From Epiperipatus broadwayi (lineage: Eukaryota; Onychophora; Udeonychophora; Euonychophora; Peripatidae), in contig JAQFVV010000064.1 in NCBI GenBank assembly GCA_028023455.1, positions 124,001 through 188,000 of the forward strand: a stretch of DNA of 64,000 nt, written 5' to 3'. Below, piece after piece: positions 60,270 through 64,000 of the stretch. The position numbers were made by a program, and so were the translations under genes. Numbering within the stretch: the first letter of the stretch is position 1; each line of letters opens with the position of its first letter. The notes beneath the pieces were generated by a model. It saw nothing but the letters and a program-made list of their open reading frames with translations. It ran no database searches and had not been told where the DNA came from.

Positions 60270-61240
60270 TTTATATTAAAATAGCAAATCTTCATAGAAT
60301 AATGGACAGACCACAATGCACTCTAACCTCCAAATCTTTAGCCATCCATACTATTAAAAATCTAATGTGTAAGCCCAAATCCGATGTTGATGCCAATATT
60401 ATTGCCATGCCAATGTTGATATCAAATCACTCTGACCCTCATTTATAAAACCTAATCCATTTAAATAAATAGAAGAGGGATCAGCGGGATCAGCATGATG
60501 CAGACTTAATTAAGCATATATATATATATATGTGTGTGTGAGAGAGATGATAATCTGGACCAACTGATGAGTGCTGGTTCAGCATAAAATACATATATTG
60601 ATGCTTATCTTCTTTTCTACATGTGTGTGTGGTCATGTGATCAGTGGTATGAGATAGCATGAATAGTTGAGTGTGCTTGAAAGTTTGTGCTTAAAATCCC
60701 CTATATTTACATTAAGTTCCAGGTATATGAAGAATACCTTTATTTTAAATATTACACATTAAGTCTGCATCCTGTCCATCTCTCTTCTATGTATTTAAAT
60801 GTATAAGGTCTTAAAAATGAGGGGTTAGAGTGACTTGAGGTCAACATGGGCATGGAAATAATATTGGTATCAGCATGTGATTTGGGCTTTTCATCATCAG
60901 ATTTTCAATGGTATGGATGGATGAAGAATAGCAGGATAGCATGGATTGAGGCCTGTCCATTAAAATTTATGATTTGCTGTCTTAATATTAACTGATCAGT
61001 GATTGTATAAGTGTAAGAGCTGATAATCAGTCCAACCAATGAGTGCTGGTTTAGCATGAAATAAATATATTGGTGACTATTTATCTTTTCAATAAGTATG
61101 CAGTCATGTGTATCAGTGACATGAGATAGTGTGGATAGTTGAAGAGTGTTTGAAAGTCTCTGTTCAAATCCCCTATATTTACAATTAAGTTCTAGGTATA
61201 TGAAGAATGGCTGTATTTCAAATATATTTTATTAATGTTC
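60270..61240. repeat. Cluster of R1-family repeats with tRNA-like segments
   Basis: Four pieces lie in a row: an inverted R1 body (60270-60480), a tRNA-like unit (60520-60740; accaactgatgagtgctggt to tgtgcttaaaatccc), a direct R1 body (60755-61010), and another tRNA-like unit (61010-61235; ccaaccaatgagtgctggtt to ctctgttcaaatcccc). The last has the best B-box-like phrase, with gagatagtgtggatagttga as an A-box candidate. This looks like a composite SINE family that has inserted into itself. Confidence 0.55.
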
Positions 61241-62746
61241 AAAAATCTAAGTTTTTTATGAGCCAGTGAGGAAGAAAAATCCTCATGCATCTTTCAGCTT
61301 ATTGATCAACTTGAGAATATCTTGGCAGTTTTATAAGTAGAAGAATAAGCTTAGATATGAACAGCACAGATTGCTATGTGCTGCTGTTGCTTTTAAAAAG
61401 TTGAAAGATATAATATTTCATGATAGGAAAATAATTAATTCATCTCTATATATAAAAATGTTAACTATGAATGTGAAGCATGAATACTATATCATGACAT
61501 TATAAAGGTAAAGGATAATTCTTAAAATATTGAAAATATGATGACAAGATCATAACATTAATCACTATGTTATTCAGCTTGCAGGATATTATATTACTGA
61601 GTCCACTATTAAGTAATAATTTACTAAGGCTGTAACCTTAGAAATAAGCGTCTAAAAAAATACGAAGGTAGGGACCTCTATAGGTCTTAAAACACAAGCT
61701 TACGCTATGAAGAAAAGAGAGAACTACATCTTTGGTGGATTGGATATATAAGTAGAAAATGTTCCCATCACTGACATGAGTAACCTAATTTCTCACATGA
61801 AACTGTGTGTCATTCATATTAGAGTAGAATATTAGAAGAAACAACCAAGAGGACCATTCTAATGATGGTTTGATGTCGATTAATTTACAAAAAATTGACT
61901 ACATATATTTGATCTTTTGTTTTTAACAACTTTTGACCTTCATTTTAACTGCTTTGATAATCTCATTTTCACCACTATTATGTCCTCATCTTATTTTATT
62001 TTCATGGGTTTTTTAAATGCCATTATAATTTAATTGAATAAATTTTCAAAATACTGTTATTATTAAATTGCTTAAACTTTAATCTTGTTTACAATCTCAT
62101 ATCTCAATACTTAAATGCATTCTTTGCAATACATTCTTTTAATATTAAATAATAAAAACCATTTTAACATAGATTATATAAATTATTACTTTTTCTTAAA
62201 TATAAACATTTTTAACAAACACACTACATTATTTATTAATATTTTAAAAATTATCTATTATTATTACATTCAACACTGTATTTTAAACTGTTTTAATAAT
62301 CTTTAAAAATTTTGAATCCTATGTTTATTAACTAACACATTATTATTTAATATATATTGGTACATACAGAAATTTAAAATCAATTTCAATATGTAGTGGA
62401 ATGTTGGTCATAACTTTTTTTTTGTTTCATTTAATATTTTATCCATTCATTAATAAATGTTGAATTAATTTAAAACAAGTAAACTTGTTTCATTGTTATT
62501 CAATTATACAATGCAAATTTATTTATTAATAGTAGTTAAAAAAGGTACTATTTATAAATTGACTATAACACATAATTGATTAGAAGCAGTTACAAAAAAT
62601 TTTAAGGGTCCAACCACAGGATGATTAAGAGAGTATAATTACATACCATTTTCTTTGTACTGAATTTAATGTTTATTATCTGACCAGGTATAAATGTTTA
62701 TATAATAATAAATTAATTGATTTGATATTCTTAAATATTTAATATG
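61241..62746. other. AT-rich stretch, nothing recognised
   Basis: No supportable feature. The 63-codon frame near 62115 is composition only. Confidence 0.4.
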
Positions 62747-64000
62747 GGTAGTTGTTTTGTTGACACCCATGTCATGGGATGGCATGATTTATGTGCTAAA
62801 ACACATAAAAATGCTGTTTATGTGACTGACATTTCACAGCTGCATTTACGTGTAATTCAACAATTCTGCTGTACTACACATTACAGACTGCTTTGTCACA
62901 TTGCAGTAAATTATTTATTCTGAATCACACAATTCACACTTTTTAGGGTGTAGTGTGAGGGTATGTTAATTTCAAGTAATGAAATGTTATTTTTACTTTA
63001 ATTTTTATTTTATATTTTTTGAAATCACATGATTGAAGTATTTGATAATTAATGGACTGTTTAGACACTTCTGTAGTAAAATTTTACATATGCAAAACAT
63101 TGTACAAGAGTATGTTTGAACATAGTCATAAGTAGTTAATGTGTCAAGTAGTGTTACTTGAGAACATCCATGAGAAAATAATAATGGTGCAAGAAAATCC
63201 AGACATTATTCGATTGTGTGATTTACCAACAACAGAACGTGATGCAGTGGCCTTTTTGCAAAACAAAAATGTACTTTCAAATTCAAAGAAATGTGAATGT
63301 GGAATGTCAATGAAATTTAAGATCATAAAAAGTACATGTCAGTTTAGATGTTCGGTTCGTTCATGCAGTCAAATGGTTTCCATTAGCAGTCTCACTTGGT
63401 TTGATGGCTCCAGAATATTATTGGTTAAAGCTATACAACTAATATATTTCTGGAGCCATGAACACCTAACTGTCAAAGCTGTACAGAAAGAATTGGGCCT
63501 AGGCAAAAATGCCATTTTGCATTGGAACTTGTGCTCTGAGAGTTTGTCATCTCAACCATGCTGTTAAATCAGCAGCCCAGTTTGATAGTTGAGGTTGATG
63601 AAACTCTCTTTAGCCAGAGAAAGAATCACCAGGGAAGAGTAATACCTCCACAATGGATTTTTGGTGGGGTGTGCTGAGAGACATGCGAATGTTTTCTGCC
63701 ATGCGCTCCTTGCAGATCTGCATCCACTCTTTTGCAGGTTGTGAAAGATAACATCAAATCTGGATCGACTATCTTCTCAGACTGTTGGAAGTGTTACAAG
63801 ACTGTTGATCTTGAGACGGCTGGGTTCCACCATCTGACAGTCAACCACACCTACAACTTTGTTGACCCTTCCACAGGAACTCACACCCAAAACATTGAGA
63901 GTCTTTGGGGCCTGCTAAAGTCTCACAACAGGAAAAAATGGGGAACTCACAGAAAATATCTGTTAAATTACATGGCCGAATTTATTTGGCATTGTCTCCA
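62747..64000 (+). mobile_element. Merlin-family DNA transposon, 5' part, cut by the window end
   Basis: The left end gggtagttgttttgttgaca and the following aaaacacataaaaatgctgtt match the left end and leader of the non-autonomous copy at 22138-23403. After a leader of about 390 bases comes the transposase reading frame. The right end lies beyond the window. Confidence 0.85.
63139..64000 (+). pseudogene. Merlin (ISXO2/IS1016-type) transposase, broken
   Basis: The first frame (142 codons from ATG 63139) holds the N-terminal zinc-binding part: CECGMSMKFKI, then CQFRCSVRSC, and the helix-turn-helix-like HEHLTVKAVQKELGLGK. Near 63545 the frame shifts, and again before LIVEVDETLFSQRKNHQGR, which carries the first catalytic Asp. 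A TGA then interrupts GGVC/ETCECF. The second Asp is in STIFSDCWKCYKTVD, and the third catalytic position in HTQNIESLWGLLK, giving the DDE-type set of the family. Two shifts and one stop make it inactive unless trans-complemented. It would cut and paste elements ending in the repeats at 22138 and 62747. Confidence 0.88.

Noticed and set aside
63144-63326. 60-codon minus-strand frame
   Set aside because: Shadow of the Merlin transposase N-terminus.

Overview
This is nuclear DNA from an animal, very AT-rich and dense in transposons. There is no operon structure or Shine-Dalgarno logic. Genes appear only as isolated exon-sized pieces with GT/AG borders. The repeats (Tx1/L1-type and RTE LINEs, GIY-YIG Penelope-like elements, Merlin and hAT DNA transposons, tRNA-derived SINEs, long trinucleotide microsatellites) are those of a metazoan. 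Ig-domain exons, a TTAGGG-type repeat block and the base composition suggest an AT-rich invertebrate such as a hydrozoan, mollusc or flatworm. I cannot resolve the phylum from the sequence.

Layout. 0-8 kb: a small terminal exon with a tyrosine tail motif (461-587), an RTE LINE 3' end, a 200-bp inverted-repeat element carrying a hammerhead-ribozyme-like fold, a possible secreted-protein exon (2391-2759) and a 0.7-kb palindrome. 8-17 kb: tandem and foldback repeats, a second terminal exon of the same type (10079-10205), SINE-like pieces and a tiny SINE with perfect target-site duplications at 17 kb. 18-23.6 kb: two small coding-like islands, a decayed Penelope-like element, another hammerhead-bearing repeat, and a non-autonomous Merlin transposon that has captured telomere-like repeats. 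25.5-33.2 kb: a nearly full-length Tx1/L1-type LINE on the minus strand and a truncated sister copy. Their 3' ends run into (TAC)n arrays and their 5' ends also abut TAC-type arrays, so this looks like a microsatellite-targeting retrotransposon. 33.4-36.9 kb: two almost identical Penelope-like elements joined head to head as a giant palindrome bounded by (TA)n. 37-50 kb: a V-type Ig exon (38681-38923, minus), then a large inverted duplication (39958-42625 against 47140-49960) whose arms both carry a terminal coding exon. Its spacer holds a broken Ig exon, a transmembrane exon and a hAT MITE. 50-62.7 kb: mostly featureless AT-rich DNA with an RTE 3' end, a coding-like island at 54.9 kb, two more hammerhead-type repeats and a cluster of SINE-like repeats. 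62.75-64 kb: the 5' part of a Merlin transposon with a broken ISXO2/IS1016-type transposase, running off the window.

Two threads tie the window together. First, exon relics (Ig domains in phase 1, a membrane exon, short tails with Y-x-x-I/L-like motifs) suggest a dispersed, decaying family of Ig-type cell-surface receptors. This is inference, because no complete gene is present. Second, at least four repeat families carry a CUGANGA-stem-GAAA core, linking Penelope-type retroelements with small inverted-repeat elements. No intact protein-coding gene can be assembled from this window.
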